From NCBI GenBank assembly GCA_035513575.1, contig DATKBW010000040.1, positions 1-64,000 of the forward strand: a stretch of DNA of 64,000 bases. The letters are read 5' to 3'. The position numbers and the translations under genes are program-made. The notes below the pieces were generated by a model. That model searched no databases. It saw only the letters and a program-made list of their open reading frames with translations, and was not told the DNA's origin. The stretch comes from JAHWKI01 sp035513575 (GTDB taxonomy: Bacteria; Gemmatimonadota; Gemmatimonadetes; Longimicrobiales; RSA9). Of the stretch, positions 25,990 to 36,734 are shown in pieces; the stretch's first letter is position 1; the number at the start of each line of letters is the position of its first letter.

Positions 25990-26898
25990 TCACCGCTCGA
26001 CCGGGTACTCCGTCCTGCTCCAGTCGACGTACGAGCCATCGTAGAGCCGGACGTCGTAGCCCAGGTGCTTCGCGACGGTATACAGGAAGCTGGCCTGCCC
26101 GCCGGTGCGGCAGTACGCGACGACCGTGTCGTCCGGCCCGACACCCGCCTGCTCGAAGATCCGGCGCAGCTCCGCCTCGTCCTTCAGGCGCGGCGCGTCC
26201 GGGGACTCCACGAGGGTCTGCCAGAACACGTTATGCGCGCCGGGTATGTGGCCGGGGCGGTCGATCCCCTCGCCCGGGGTCTCGCCGCTGAACTCCGCCG
26301 GGGGCCGCGCATCGAGGATCACGACGTTCGGATCATCGAGCCGGTCGTGCACCCATCCGGCGTCGACGATCATGTCATCGCGCACGTCCACGTCCAGCTC
26401 CGCCGCGTCTTCCCCGGGTGCGGTCCGCCGGTCGGCGGCGGGGGTGGCTGCGAGGGCGGCCGGTCCGCCTTCCAGCAGGGCGGCGCGGTCGCCGAGGCCG
26501 AGATAGTCGAACGCCGCGTACGCGCGGCCGGCCGGAATCGGCGCGCCGACGATGAGGATCCGTCCTCCCCGTATGCCCGCGGCCTCGAGGGTCGCGGCCA
26601 TGCTGTCAGGGGCCGGGAACTCGTTGGGAATCCCATCCCTCTCCACGCTGAAGGTGGAGAGCGGGAGGAACACGGCGCCGGCGTCCCGGGCCGCCTGGCT
26701 CATGCGGTCCGCCACGAACACGAGCTGAGCGCTCGCGCCCGTGTCATCGACGAACAGGTCCGCCACCGCCCGATCGACAGTGGAGCCGACCACTTCCGCC
26801 CCGGGCTCCGCCGCCGGCGACTCCTCCTGCATCGCCCCGCTGTCGCAGGCGAGCAGGAGCCCCGCGCCGAGCATGGCCGCCAGAATCCGGATCTGCAT
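25990..26898 (-). CDS. Rhodanese-type sulfurtransferase lipoprotein, two domains
   Basis: The 302-residue product starts at ATG 26898, seven bases after AGGAGG, with a lipoprotein signal ending in GLLLAC (Cys 17). Residues about 38-165 are a degenerate rhodanese-like domain without an active Cys. Residues about 185-300 are the active domain, with VILDARPPAEFSGE and PGHIPGAHNV followed by the catalytic loop YCRTGGQAS. It is the layout of SseA-type thiosulfate or mercaptopyruvate sulfurtransferases, but exported and membrane-anchored. The substrate is unknown. No partner gene overlaps it. Confidence 0.88.
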   Translation of the reverse strand: MQIRILAAMLGAGLLLACDSGAMQEESPAAEPGAEVVGSTVDRAVADLFVDDTGASAQLVFVADRMSQAARDAGAVFLPLSTFSVERDGIPNEFPAPDSMAATLEAAGIRGGRILIVGAPIPAGRAYAAFDYLGLGDRAALLEGGPAALAATPAADRRTAPGEDAAELDVDVRDDMIVDAGWVHDRLDDPNVVILDARPPAEFSGETPGEGIDRPGHIPGAHNVFWQTLVESPDAPRLKDEAELRRIFEQAGVGPDDTVVAYCRTGGQASFLYTVAKHLGYDVRLYDGSYVDWSRTEYPVER

Positions 26899-27034
26899 GG
26901 ATACCTCCTGGGTAAGGAGCGCGTGACTGCACCCACCGGGTCGCGGCAAGATTCGGGCGCGGCGGGCGGCGAGCCCGGCCGGCGCGGGGGCCGCCGACGA
27001 AGCCCCGCCCGGCGGCCCCGGCCAGCTCCACGGC

Positions 27035-27217
27035 CCAGTGCACGAACTCCATCACGTCGGTGTTCGCCCACATCCACCGCGGGAACCGCTGGAACGGCTT
27101 GCGGTGCGGCCGGTCCCGCGGGTCGTGGCGCACGTACGCGTCGATCTCGGCGGCGTCCGGCCAGTCCGCCTCGACGGCGATGAAGTCGAACCCCTTCCGC
27201 TCGATCAGCTCCCGGGT
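27035..27217 (-). pseudogene. Remnant of an erythromycin-esterase-family gene
   Basis: About 60 codons match the N-terminal part of erythromycin-esterase-like proteins: TRELIERKGFDFIAVEADWPDA, an A-Y-V segment, then FQRFPRWMWANTDVMEFVHW. The family's start (the HG-x-H-E segment) and the entire catalytic C-terminal part are absent. The remnant begins inside the last codons of pcm in another frame and dissolves before 27000. Genes of this family are known to be fused or adjacent to protein-L-isoaspartate methyltransferase, so this is the stump of such a neighbour after deletion. Confidence 0.7.
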
Positions 27218-27906
27218 GGGGCCACCTGCCCATCGGGCGTCCACCCGGCCGCGCCCACGAGGGGCACGAACCGGACGGGTCCGAGGCTCTCCTCGTCCAG
27301 CAGGTCGCCGTCCTCGGACCGGCGGACGCGCACCAGCTCCTGCCCCTCGAGCGTATCACCCCGGGGGATGACCAGCCGTCCGCCGGGCGCCAGCTGGTCG
27401 AGGAGCGGCGGCGGGATCCGGCCGGGGCCGCCGGCGGCGACGATGATGGCATCATAGGGGGCGTGCTCGGGCCAGCCGAGCGTGCCGTCCCGCACCGCCA
27501 CATCGATGTTGTCGTAACCCAGTGCGTCGAAGCGGGCGCGCGCCTCTTCCGCCAGGCTGGCGTGGCGCTCCACGGTGAAGACTTCTGCGGCGGCGCGGCT
27601 GAAGACGGCGGCGGCGTAGCCGGAGCCGGTACCCACTTCGAGGACGCGGTCGTCCGGTCGGAGAAGCGCGGCCTCGGCCATGAGCGCGACGATGAAGGGC
27701 TGGGAGATGGTCTGCCCTTCGCCGATGGGGAGCGGGCGGTCCTCGTAGGCGAACGGCGCGAGGTCGGGGGGGAGGAAGACCTCACGGGGGACCGTCCGCA
27801 TGGCGTCGAGGATGTTCTCCGCCCGGACTCCGCGGCTGGCGATCTGGCGCTCGACCATCCAGCGCCGGGCCCGGCTTCCTTCCGTGCGCGCCTGTTGCGT
27901 CCGCAT
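27205..27906 (-). CDS. pcm: Protein-L-isoaspartate O-methyltransferase
   Basis: The 233-residue product methylates L-isoaspartyl residues in damaged proteins using S-adenosylmethionine. RQIASRGVRAENILDAMRTVPRE and FLPPDLAPFAYEDRPLPIGEGQTISQP are the conserved substrate-side segments, and VLEVGTGSGYAAA is the SAM-binding glycine loop. APYDAIIVAAGGP and LAPGGRLVIP follow as in the family. The C-terminus ends with QVAPPGS, where a frame change from the esterase remnant has probably replaced the native last residues. Start at ATG 27906. Confidence 0.92.
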   Translation of the reverse strand: MRTQQARTEGSRARRWMVERQIASRGVRAENILDAMRTVPREVFLPPDLAPFAYEDRPLPIGEGQTISQPFIVALMAEAALLRPDDRVLEVGTGSGYAAAVFSRAAAEVFTVERHASLAEEARARFDALGYDNIDVAVRDGTLGWPEHAPYDAIIVAAGGPGRIPPPLLDQLAPGGRLVIPRGDTLEGQELVRVRRSEDGDLLDEESLGPVRFVPLVGAAGWTPDGQVAPPGS

Positions 27907-28008
27907 GCCTGTCCCGCTCCTGTAAGGCCTGATACCCGCGGCGCAGGATCCGGACCGGGTGGGGTCGCGGCGCTTCCCGGCCGGGCAGCGGGCTTCAGGA
28001 GCGGCGGC

Positions 28009-28434
28009 TCAGGCCGTGGCTTCCTCCAGCGCGCGTACCAGCGCGTCCGCCACGTCCTCCGGCGGGATCCCCTTGATGTCAATGCGCTGGAGCGCGCCGA
28101 CCAGCTCCCCGTCGCGGAACACGCCGATGAACGGCGAGGAGGGCGGGAAGGGCGCGAAGATCTCCCGGACGCGCTCCGTCGCCTCCAGATCCGCCCCGGC
28201 GAACACGGTGCCGATGCGGGACGGGCGGGCGCGTTCGAGGGCCGTGCGCAGCCCGGGTCGCATGCTCCCCGCGGAGCAGCCGCACACCGAGTTGACGACC
28301 AGGAGCGCGGTCCCGTCCGCGGCCGCCTCCATGAAGCGGTCGACGTCCTCCGCGGTCCGCAGCTCCTCGGCGCCGAGGGTGGTCATGTCCGCGCGCATGG
28401 GGGCGATCATCAGCTCGGGGTAGCGGTGCTGCAT
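28009..28434 (-). CDS. Bacilliredoxin (BrxA/BrxB, YphP/YqiW family)
   Basis: The 141-residue product has the C51-G-C53 redox motif in VVNSVCGCSAG, which identifies bacilliredoxins (DUF1094). They remove bacillithiol or similar low-molecular-weight thiols from proteins. The C-terminal segment FPPSSPFIGVFRDGELVG is the thioredoxin-fold cis-Pro region. Length and start (MQHRYPELMIAPMR) match the family. It implies bacillithiol-type thiol chemistry in this organism. It may be co-transcribed with pcm, 102 bases downstream. Confidence 0.92.
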   Translation of the reverse strand: MQHRYPELMIAPMRADMTTLGAEELRTAEDVDRFMEAAADGTALLVVNSVCGCSAGSMRPGLRTALERARPSRIGTVFAGADLEATERVREIFAPFPPSSPFIGVFRDGELVGALQRIDIKGIPPEDVADALVRALEEATA

Positions 28435-28615
28435 TCATTCCTCTCCTGGCAGTCGGTCGGGCTCGGGTTGGTGTAAGGTAACGGCGTGGGCGTTCGGGCG
28501 CGTCAGGGACGGCGACCGCTCTCCCGCCCGAGCCGGGCGACGAGGGCGTGGCTGGATCACGGAGACGGTGTATCGCGGCCGCCGGCCGGCCCGAAACCTG
28601 CCACGTGATAAACAC

Positions 28616-30955
28616 ATGTCTCGACGCTTCGTTCTCGGATTCTTCGCCTCTCTGGCGGTCCTCATCATCCCGCTCGTCCTCCTGTCCCGGACCGCGGAGA
28701 AGGACCCCGTCCGGAGCCGGGTCGCGGGGGACGTCGAGGAAGTGGTCGGCGGGCTCGCGGCGGACGAGCTTCCCGCCTTCGCCCGGGGGTTCCTGGCCAC
28801 CGACCGCCCCTGGCGGGCGGCGCGCACCATGGACCGTTACCTGGAGCAGACGACGGATCCGCCCGCCGACCACCTCGTCCTGGCGGCGCGGGCCCACGGC
28901 GGCTGGGGCGGTTGGCCGGAGGCGTTGAGGTTGATGCAGGGGATCCCGTCGCTGGAGAGCCACGACAACGGAATCGGGCTGTACCTCCTCGCCCGCGCCC
29001 GTGATGAGCAGGGCGACGCGCGCCGGGCGGTGGAGGCGTACCGGGCGTTCCTGGCCTTTTCCCCCCCGGCAGGTGCCCTCCAGGCCGAGCGCGAGGCCGC
29101 CCGGCTCCGGCTCGGGCTGGCGCTGATCCGCGCAGGGGACGCGCCGGGGGGGCGGGGGGAGCTGGCAGCGCTGGACGTCACCGGCTCTCCCTGGTTCCAG
29201 CTCCTCGAGGCGGAGGCCCTCGCGGCGGCCGGCGACACGGCGGCGGTGGGCCGCGCGGTGTCGGGCTTCGACAGCGGCATGCTGGGGCTGAGGGGCTGGC
29301 GCGCCCGGGTCGAGGCCGCCCGGCGGGCGGGCGACCTGGCCGGGGCGCGGGCGCTGGCCAACCGGGCGCGGGGCTGGGCCGGCACCGACGATACCCGCGC
29401 CGAATTCCTCCTCCTCGCGGGGCGGATCGCCGGCGAGATGGGCGACCGCGCGGCGGCGCGCGACGCGTTCCGCGGCGTCATCGACCTGAGCGCCGCGGGC
29501 GCTCACGCCAGGGAGGCCGGGGCGCTACTGGCCGAAGGGGACATGACCCCGGAAGACCACCTGGCGGTGGCGCGCGTCCAGGCGGCGCAGGGCCTGCACG
29601 ACGAGGCCGTGGCCGGGTTCCGGCGCTGGCTGAGCGCGGGCCGCGGGACCGGGTCGCAGCGCGCGGCGGTGCACATGGAGCACGCCACCGCGCTCTTCTA
29701 TGCCGAGCGCTACGATCAGGTCGGGGACGCCCTCGGCCCCATCGCCGGACAGACCCTGGCCCGCCACCTGCTGGCCCGGGCGGAGGCCCACCGCGGACGC
29801 ACCGCGGCGGCCGTGAGACTGTACCGGGGGAGCGGGACGGGGTCCGAGGGGCTCTTCCTCGCGGCCGGGACCTATCACGACGCCGGGGAGCGGGACGAGG
29901 CCCGTGCGCTGTACCAGGAGGTGGTCCGCCGCTATCCGGGGAGCGACCGGATGGGGCACGCCCTGATGCGCCTCGCCGGCATGGCTTACGATGAGGGTGA
30001 CCACGCGGGGGCGGCCCGCCTCTGGGACCAGTACCGGAGCCGCTACGCCCGCGGCGATCGGGTGCTCCAGGCCACGTACTGGGCGGGGCGGGCGCGGGCC
30101 GAGATGGGCGACTCCGCCGGCGCGGCGGCGCTCTTCCGGGACGTCCTCGGCCGCGAGCGGGACTCGTACTACGCCCTGGTCGCGAGCGAGAAGCTGGGGC
30201 AGCCGTTCTGGCCCCTTCCGATGGAGGCGAGCCCCGCCGGCAGCGCGGAAGCGGACCGGCTCGTGGCGGGCTGGATGCGCGAGCTGGATCTGCTGCGGGA
30301 GGCCGGGTTCGCGGAGGCCGCGGGGGCGCTGGCCAGCGAGATCGCCGGTCGAGCGGGCACGGATCGCCCCACGCGGTACGCCCTGGCCGAAGCGCTGGCG
30401 GAGCGGGGCTACAGCCAGCGGGCGATCCTGCTGGGCATCGGGCTCCAGGGCTCTGGCCCGCCCAACCCGCGTCTCCTCCGGATCCTCTACCCGTTCCCGT
30501 ACCGTACGCTGATCACCGAGGAGGCGCGCGACCGGGGGCTGGACCCCTTCATCGCCGCAGCCCTGATCCGGCAGGAGTCCATGTTCGAGGTGCGGATCAC
30601 ATCGCCCGCGGGGGCCCGGGGGCTCATGCAGATCATGCCGGCGACGGGGGCGCGTGTGGCGGATGCGGCCGGCATGGACCACTGGGACGCCGAGCTGCTG
30701 TACCACCCCGAGATCAACGTCCACCTCGGCGTCCGCTACGTCGCCCAGCAGATGGAGACCTACGAAGGCTCCCTCCCGTCCGTCTTCTCCGCCTACAACG
30801 CCGGCCCCCACCGGGTCGAGCGCTGGAGCGCGTTCCCCGAGTACGGGGACGACGAGCTGTTCACCGAGCGCATCCCCTTCCGGGAGACGCGGGACTATGT
30901 GAAGATCCTGACGCGCAACCGCGCGCTGTACGAAGGACTGTACGGGGACAGCTGA
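28616..30955 (+). CDS. slt: Soluble lytic murein transglycosylase with long TPR-like N-terminal region
   Basis: The 779-residue product cleaves peptidoglycan glycan strands to 1,6-anhydro products. An N-terminal helix (residues 5-24) is a signal/anchor; ATG 28616 was chosen because it directly precedes that helix. Residues about 40-600 are alpha-helical repeats of TPR/Slt70 U-domain type. The catalytic domain follows: IRQESMFE with catalytic Glu 654, then SPAGARGLMQIMPATG and FSAYNAGPHRV, the three SLT motifs. The architecture matches Slt70. It is convergent with glnS. Confidence 0.9.
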   Translation: MSRRFVLGFFASLAVLIIPLVLLSRTAEKDPVRSRVAGDVEEVVGGLAADELPAFARGFLATDRPWRAARTMDRYLEQTTDPPADHLVLAARAHGGWGGWPEALRLMQGIPSLESHDNGIGLYLLARARDEQGDARRAVEAYRAFLAFSPPAGALQAEREAARLRLGLALIRAGDAPGGRGELAALDVTGSPWFQLLEAEALAAAGDTAAVGRAVSGFDSGMLGLRGWRARVEAARRAGDLAGARALANRARGWAGTDDTRAEFLLLAGRIAGEMGDRAAARDAFRGVIDLSAAGAHAREAGALLAEGDMTPEDHLAVARVQAAQGLHDEAVAGFRRWLSAGRGTGSQRAAVHMEHATALFYAERYDQVGDALGPIAGQTLARHLLARAEAHRGRTAAAVRLYRGSGTGSEGLFLAAGTYHDAGERDEARALYQEVVRRYPGSDRMGHALMRLAGMAYDEGDHAGAARLWDQYRSRYARGDRVLQATYWAGRARAEMGDSAGAAALFRDVLGRERDSYYALVASEKLGQPFWPLPMEASPAGSAEADRLVAGWMRELDLLREAGFAEAAGALASEIAGRAGTDRPTRYALAEALAERGYSQRAILLGIGLQGSGPPNPRLLRILYPFPYRTLITEEARDRGLDPFIAAALIRQESMFEVRITSPAGARGLMQIMPATGARVADAAGMDHWDAELLYHPEINVHLGVRYVAQQMETYEGSLPSVFSAYNAGPHRVERWSAFPEYGDDELFTERIPFRETRDYVKILTRNRALYEGLYGDS

Positions 30956-30989
30956 GACGCCGGATCTTCCACCCTTCCCGGTGAGGGGC

Positions 30990-33386
<2,397 letters not shown>

Positions 33387-33472
33387 GCCTCTCCCTCGTT
33401 CCGCTCGACCCCGGTCGCGCCCCGCCGGGGGAACCAAGGTAACCCGGGTGCCCGGCGGCGGGGAGTGACGAA

Positions 33473-33646
33473 TCAATCCACGACGAACCGCGGCCCTTCG
33501 CCGACTCGCAGCGTGACGATCGTCACCTCCGGCAGCGCGCCGATGCGGAACGGCAGCCCCCAGTAGTTCGTTCCCGGGTTGATGTAGAGGAGTGATGCCC
33601 CCCTCCGGTGGACGCCCATGGCGTGCTCCAGGAAGACCGAGGGGCT
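33473..33646 (-). pseudogene. C-terminal stump of a metallophosphoesterase gene
   Basis: The last 57 codons of a frame read SPSVFLEHAMGVHRRG, LLYINPGTNYWGLPFRIG and ALPEVTIVTLR. This matches the end of calcineurin-like phosphoesterases of the YkuE/YaeI type, where the YxNxGxxxxGxPxRxG segment is conserved. Everything before it, including all metal-binding motifs, is missing: the upstream frame is Pro/Arg-rich nonsense. It is a 3' remnant left by a deletion, lying between glnS and a small secreted-protein gene. Confidence 0.65.
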
Positions 33647-33729
33647 GCGTCGACGCTTCCGGCGCGGCGCCGTCGGAGGGGGGCCCGGGTCGTGCGTCGG
33701 CGGAAGATGACGACCCGGGGAAGTGGGTG

Positions 33730-34329
33730 CTACCGCGCGCGTCGTCTCCGGGCCAGCCAGGCGCCGGACGGCACTGCCAGGAGGAGGAACAGGGCGACCC
33801 CCGCGCCGGCCGCCAGCCGGGCGGAGCTCGCCGCGGCGTCCATGGCGGACGCGGTGCGCAACAGCATCTCGACCTCGTCCGCCGTCGGGGCCCGCGGCAC
33901 GACCCAGCGCCCGTTCTCCACCGTCCGATGCGGCACCTGCACCGCGAGGATCTCGCCGTGCTGGTTCATGGCGACGAGGGCGGTCGCGCCATCCGAGCCC
34001 GACCCGCGCGTGACGGTGACCACGGAGGCCCCCGTGCCGGGCAGCGCACCGCGGATCGCGTACACGCCCGGCCGGGAGGTCTCCCGGACCCGCAGCGCGA
34101 CCGTGACGCGGCGCCCGTCCACGGTGGCGAGGGCCCGGGCGCTGATCTCCGCGCCGACGGCGCTCTCGTGGTGATAGGTCCGGACCACCATCAGGGCGCC
34201 CCGGGTCTCCGGGTCGTGGGGGTTGGCGGGGTACTCGATGGCGATCCACGGCGGGCCGGCCGCGGCCATGAGCGTGGCGGCCGACGCGAGGGTCAGGAGG
34301 AGCATGGTGCTCCGGCGGAACATCGACAT
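33730..34329 (-). CDS. Secreted protein with C-terminal membrane anchor, unknown function
   Basis: The 199-residue product has a signal peptide (MSMFRRSTMLLLTLASAATLMAA), a beta-rich middle (GALMVVRTYHHESAVGAEISARALATVDGR, later RPGVYAIRG) that resembles small immunoglobulin-like or FixH/YtkA-like domains, and a C-terminal helix (AAGAGVALFLLLAVPSGAWLA) closed by RRRRAR. It is therefore likely anchored in the membrane facing the periplasm. No family is assigned with confidence. It is on the same strand as, and 107 bases downstream of, the DUF4097 gene of the sigma-factor operon. Confidence 0.55.
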   Translation of the reverse strand: MSMFRRSTMLLLTLASAATLMAAAGPPWIAIEYPANPHDPETRGALMVVRTYHHESAVGAEISARALATVDGRRVTVALRVRETSRPGVYAIRGALPGTGASVVTVTRGSGSDGATALVAMNQHGEILAVQVPHRTVENGRWVVPRAPTADEVEMLLRTASAMDAAASSARLAAGAGVALFLLLAVPSGAWLARRRRAR

Positions 34330-34436
34330 GGAGGTCTGGCTCCTGTCAGAGGGTGCGATCGGAGCGGGACCGGCACGGCCGCGCTCCCGTTCGTCCCTGA
34401 GACGGCCGGGGGTCCGTGGGAGTTTGGACCGGCGCG

Positions 34437-35315
34437 TCAGCCGTCGTCACCGGGCCTCACGATGATGGCCCCGCTGAACGTCCGGATGGTGACCTCCGCG
34501 CCGCCCTGGCCGCTGGTGAACGAGAGCTCCCGCCCCCGCAGGCCGGTCGTCTTCCGGGCCACTCCCCCCGTGAGCCGGTTCCGCAGCTCGCCTTCGAGGG
34601 TCGACACCAGGAAGTCGGCGTCGGTGCCGGCCGGGAGCACGAGATCCACCGGCCCGTCGTGGCTGTTCACGACCAGCGTGCTCCCCGCCGACAGCGCCGT
34701 TCGCACCTGCACGGTCCCGCTCACGGTCTCGACGAGGGCGCGCCGGAGAGGCATCGTCGTCGCCACGTCTACCCGGCCGTTCACGCTGGACAGCGTCAGG
34801 TCGGGCCCGCCGCCCCGCACCTGGATCCCCCCCGCCCCCGTCCGGATGCGGGCGACCCGGGGCTCCCCCTCCAGAGCGATGGCGCCGCCCATCGACTCCG
34901 CGTGCAACGAGCGCGGGCTCCCCACCACGCGGATCTCCCCCGTCACCGAGAAAAGGTCCAGCGGACCCTGGATCCCCGTCACGTCAATGGCGCCCCCCGC
35001 CGTCTTGACCCACAGGCTGGCGCCGCGGGGCAGGAACACCTCGACATCCGCCGGGCCCCCGTCCTCCACACCCATCTTCCCGCCGTCCCCCTGACGCGTG
35101 ACGCTCAGGTAGAAGCCGCGGCGGCCCTCGGACGTGAGCCGCGCCACCACCCGCACGCTGTCCCGGTCCCAGGCCCGCGCCCGCACCGTCCCCTCCATCA
35201 CCGTCACGCGGAACGCCCCGTCCCGGGTGAACGGCGCCGTCCGCTCGATGACCTCCTGCCCGGCGAGGGGCGAGGCGAGCAGCAGCGCGCCCCACACGGC
35301 CATGGACATCCTCAT
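34437..35315 (-). CDS. Secreted DUF4097-type beta-solenoid protein
   Basis: The 292-residue product has a signal peptide (residues 1-19, ending SPLAGQ), then repeating short strands of the DUF4097 ('putative adhesin') type: SLWVKTAGGAIDVTGIQGPLDLFSVTGEI, HAESMGGAIAL, LTLSSVNGRVDV, ALVETVSGTVQV and so on, each containing the S/T-x-x-G-x-I/V pattern. The start ATG 35315 overlaps the anti-sigma stop by four bases, so the three genes rpoE-like, anti-sigma and this one form one coupled operon. It is probably a target or output of that sigma factor. Confidence 0.8.
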   Translation of the reverse strand: MRMSMAVWGALLLASPLAGQEVIERTAPFTRDGAFRVTVMEGTVRARAWDRDSVRVVARLTSEGRRGFYLSVTRQGDGGKMGVEDGGPADVEVFLPRGASLWVKTAGGAIDVTGIQGPLDLFSVTGEIRVVGSPRSLHAESMGGAIALEGEPRVARIRTGAGGIQVRGGGPDLTLSSVNGRVDVATTMPLRRALVETVSGTVQVRTALSAGSTLVVNSHDGPVDLVLPAGTDADFLVSTLEGELRNRLTGGVARKTTGLRGRELSFTSGQGGAEVTIRTFSGAIIVRPGDDG

Positions 35316-36013
35316 GTCGCCTCCTCGTGCTTCGCCGCGAGCGCCGCGGCCTGACGGAACACTTCGAGTCGCTGGCGGTGCGCCGCGAGCACCAGCTCCC
35401 GCAACACCGGCGAGGACGGGTCCTCCAGCAGCGCCGACCGTGACTCCGCCAGCGCCCGCTCCACCACCGCCACGTTCGTCCGCACCAGCCGCGCGGTCGC
35501 CGGCTCCAGCGTCGCCGTCGCCGCGTCCACCGCGCTCCTCATCTCGTCCGCCGCGCGGGCGTACTCCCCGTCGAGGAAGAGGATGGTGGCCTCGGCGTCG
35601 CCCGCCGTGGCCTCGCCCGCCGCGGCCGCGATCGGCGGCCCCGCAGCGGCCGTTTCCTCCGACAGCCCGCGGACCAGCACCACCGTGAGCAATCCGGCCG
35701 CAAGGATGACCGCCGCCGCGGCGGCCAGGCCGCGCCCCCCGAGGCCGGCACCGCCGGGCACGCGGTCGTCGCGCCGTCCCGCCCCCGCGCGGCGCGCCAG
35801 CTCGGCCCGGATCCCGGGACGCAGGTCCGCCCCCGGATCCAGCGATCGGGGCAGCGCGCCGGCTTCCGCCCGGAGCGCCCGCAGCGCGCCGGCCTCGGCG
35901 GCGCACTCGCCGCACACCGCCAGGTGGCCCGCGACGGCCTCCTCCGCCGCGGGCTCGAGGAGTCCATCGACGTAGTCGTCCAGGCGGTCGGGCGGGACAT
36001 GGCTTCCCATCAT
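35312..36013 (-). CDS. Zinc-finger anti-sigma factor, membrane-anchored
   Basis: The 233-residue product has the ZAS zinc motif HLAVCGEC (H-x3-C-x2-C) near residues 30-37, a single membrane helix (LAAAAAVILAAGLLTVVLV, about residues 95-115), and an extracytoplasmic helical domain. It would hold the neighbouring ECF sigma factor inactive at the membrane. The start codon overlaps the sigma stop (ATGATG with TGA inside, 36010-36013). The C-terminal part (AVVERALAESRSALLEDP) is of the kind seen in Gemmatimonadota anti-sigma factors. Confidence 0.85.
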   Translation of the reverse strand: MMGSHVPPDRLDDYVDGLLEPAAEEAVAGHLAVCGECAAEAGALRALRAEAGALPRSLDPGADLRPGIRAELARRAGAGRRDDRVPGGAGLGGRGLAAAAAVILAAGLLTVVLVRGLSEETAAAGPPIAAAAGEATAGDAEATILFLDGEYARAADEMRSAVDAATATLEPATARLVRTNVAVVERALAESRSALLEDPSSPVLRELVLAAHRQRLEVFRQAAALAAKHEEAT

Positions 36014-36606
36014 CGCTCCAGCATCTCCCTCACCAGGGTTCGAGCCCGGTGGATCTGCGCTTTCACCGTTCCGAGCGCCACGCCCATGAGCGCGGCGATC
36101 TCCTCGTACGAGTGTCCTTCCACGTCCCGCAGCACCAGCGCTTCCCGCGCCCGCTCCGGGAGCGCCGCGATGGCCCGCTCCAGGTCGATCCGCAACTCCG
36201 GCCGCTGCCGCGCCGTTTCCGGGATCGCCTGTCCGGCCTCCTCCGGGACCAGGCGGCGCCACCACCGGCTCCTGCGCCGCCCGCTCTCCAGCGCCACGTT
36301 CACGGCAATGCGGTGGAGCCACGACGAGAGCCGGCTGCCGCCGCGGTACGTGTCCAGACGCTCCCACGCGCGCACGAACGCCTCCTGCGTCAGCCGCCGC
36401 GCTTTCGCCTCGTCCCCGCACAGGCGCAAGGTCACCGCGTAGACCCGTCCGACGTTCGCCTCGTAAAAGATGTCGAACGCCCGGTCGTCCCCCGCGCGGA
36501 TCCGCCGCGCCAGGTCCAGGTCGTCTCCCGCCCCGGCCGCTCCCGCGCCGAGCGTCTCCGCGTCCACGCGGGCTCCTGTGCTGGCGATGAGAGTGCGCTC
36601 CTTCAT
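36010..36606 (-). CDS. rpoE: ECF-family RNA polymerase sigma factor
   Basis: The 198-residue product has region 2 (DDRAFDIFYEANVGRVYAVTLRLCGDEAKARRLTQEAFVRAWERLDTY, with the typical QEAFVRAW) and region 4 (AIAALPERAREALVLRDVEGHSYEEIAALMG, then GTVKAQIHRAR), separated by a short linker, without region 3. This is the ECF/RpoE layout. ATG 36606 is chosen because family members start within about 30 residues of region 2. It is the first gene of an operon with its anti-sigma factor and a DUF4097 protein. It is divergent from the metal ATPase gene across 128 bases, where no clear GGAAC-type autoregulatory promoter could be picked out. Confidence 0.9.
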   Translation of the reverse strand: MKERTLIASTGARVDAETLGAGAAGAGDDLDLARRIRAGDDRAFDIFYEANVGRVYAVTLRLCGDEAKARRLTQEAFVRAWERLDTYRGGSRLSSWLHRIAVNVALESGRRRSRWWRRLVPEEAGQAIPETARQRPELRIDLERAIAALPERAREALVLRDVEGHSYEEIAALMGVALGTVKAQIHRARTLVREMLER

Positions 36607-36734
36607 GCGGGCCGGTCGTGCTCGCCGGAGATGGGACGGTCGGGCAGCGCGTTCGGTTTGAAGGTACTGCGCCGGACGCGTGCGGCGGAGGGCCGCACTG
36701 GACCGTGGGGACCTCCCTGCCGCATCATCCACCG

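Noticed and set aside
30956..30989. Terminator between the convergent slt and glnS genes
   Set aside because: The 34 bases contain no stable hairpin followed by a T run.
36607..36734. Autoregulatory ECF-type promoter before the sigma-factor gene
   Set aside because: No GGAAC-like -35 element with a matching -10 could be identified on the minus strand.
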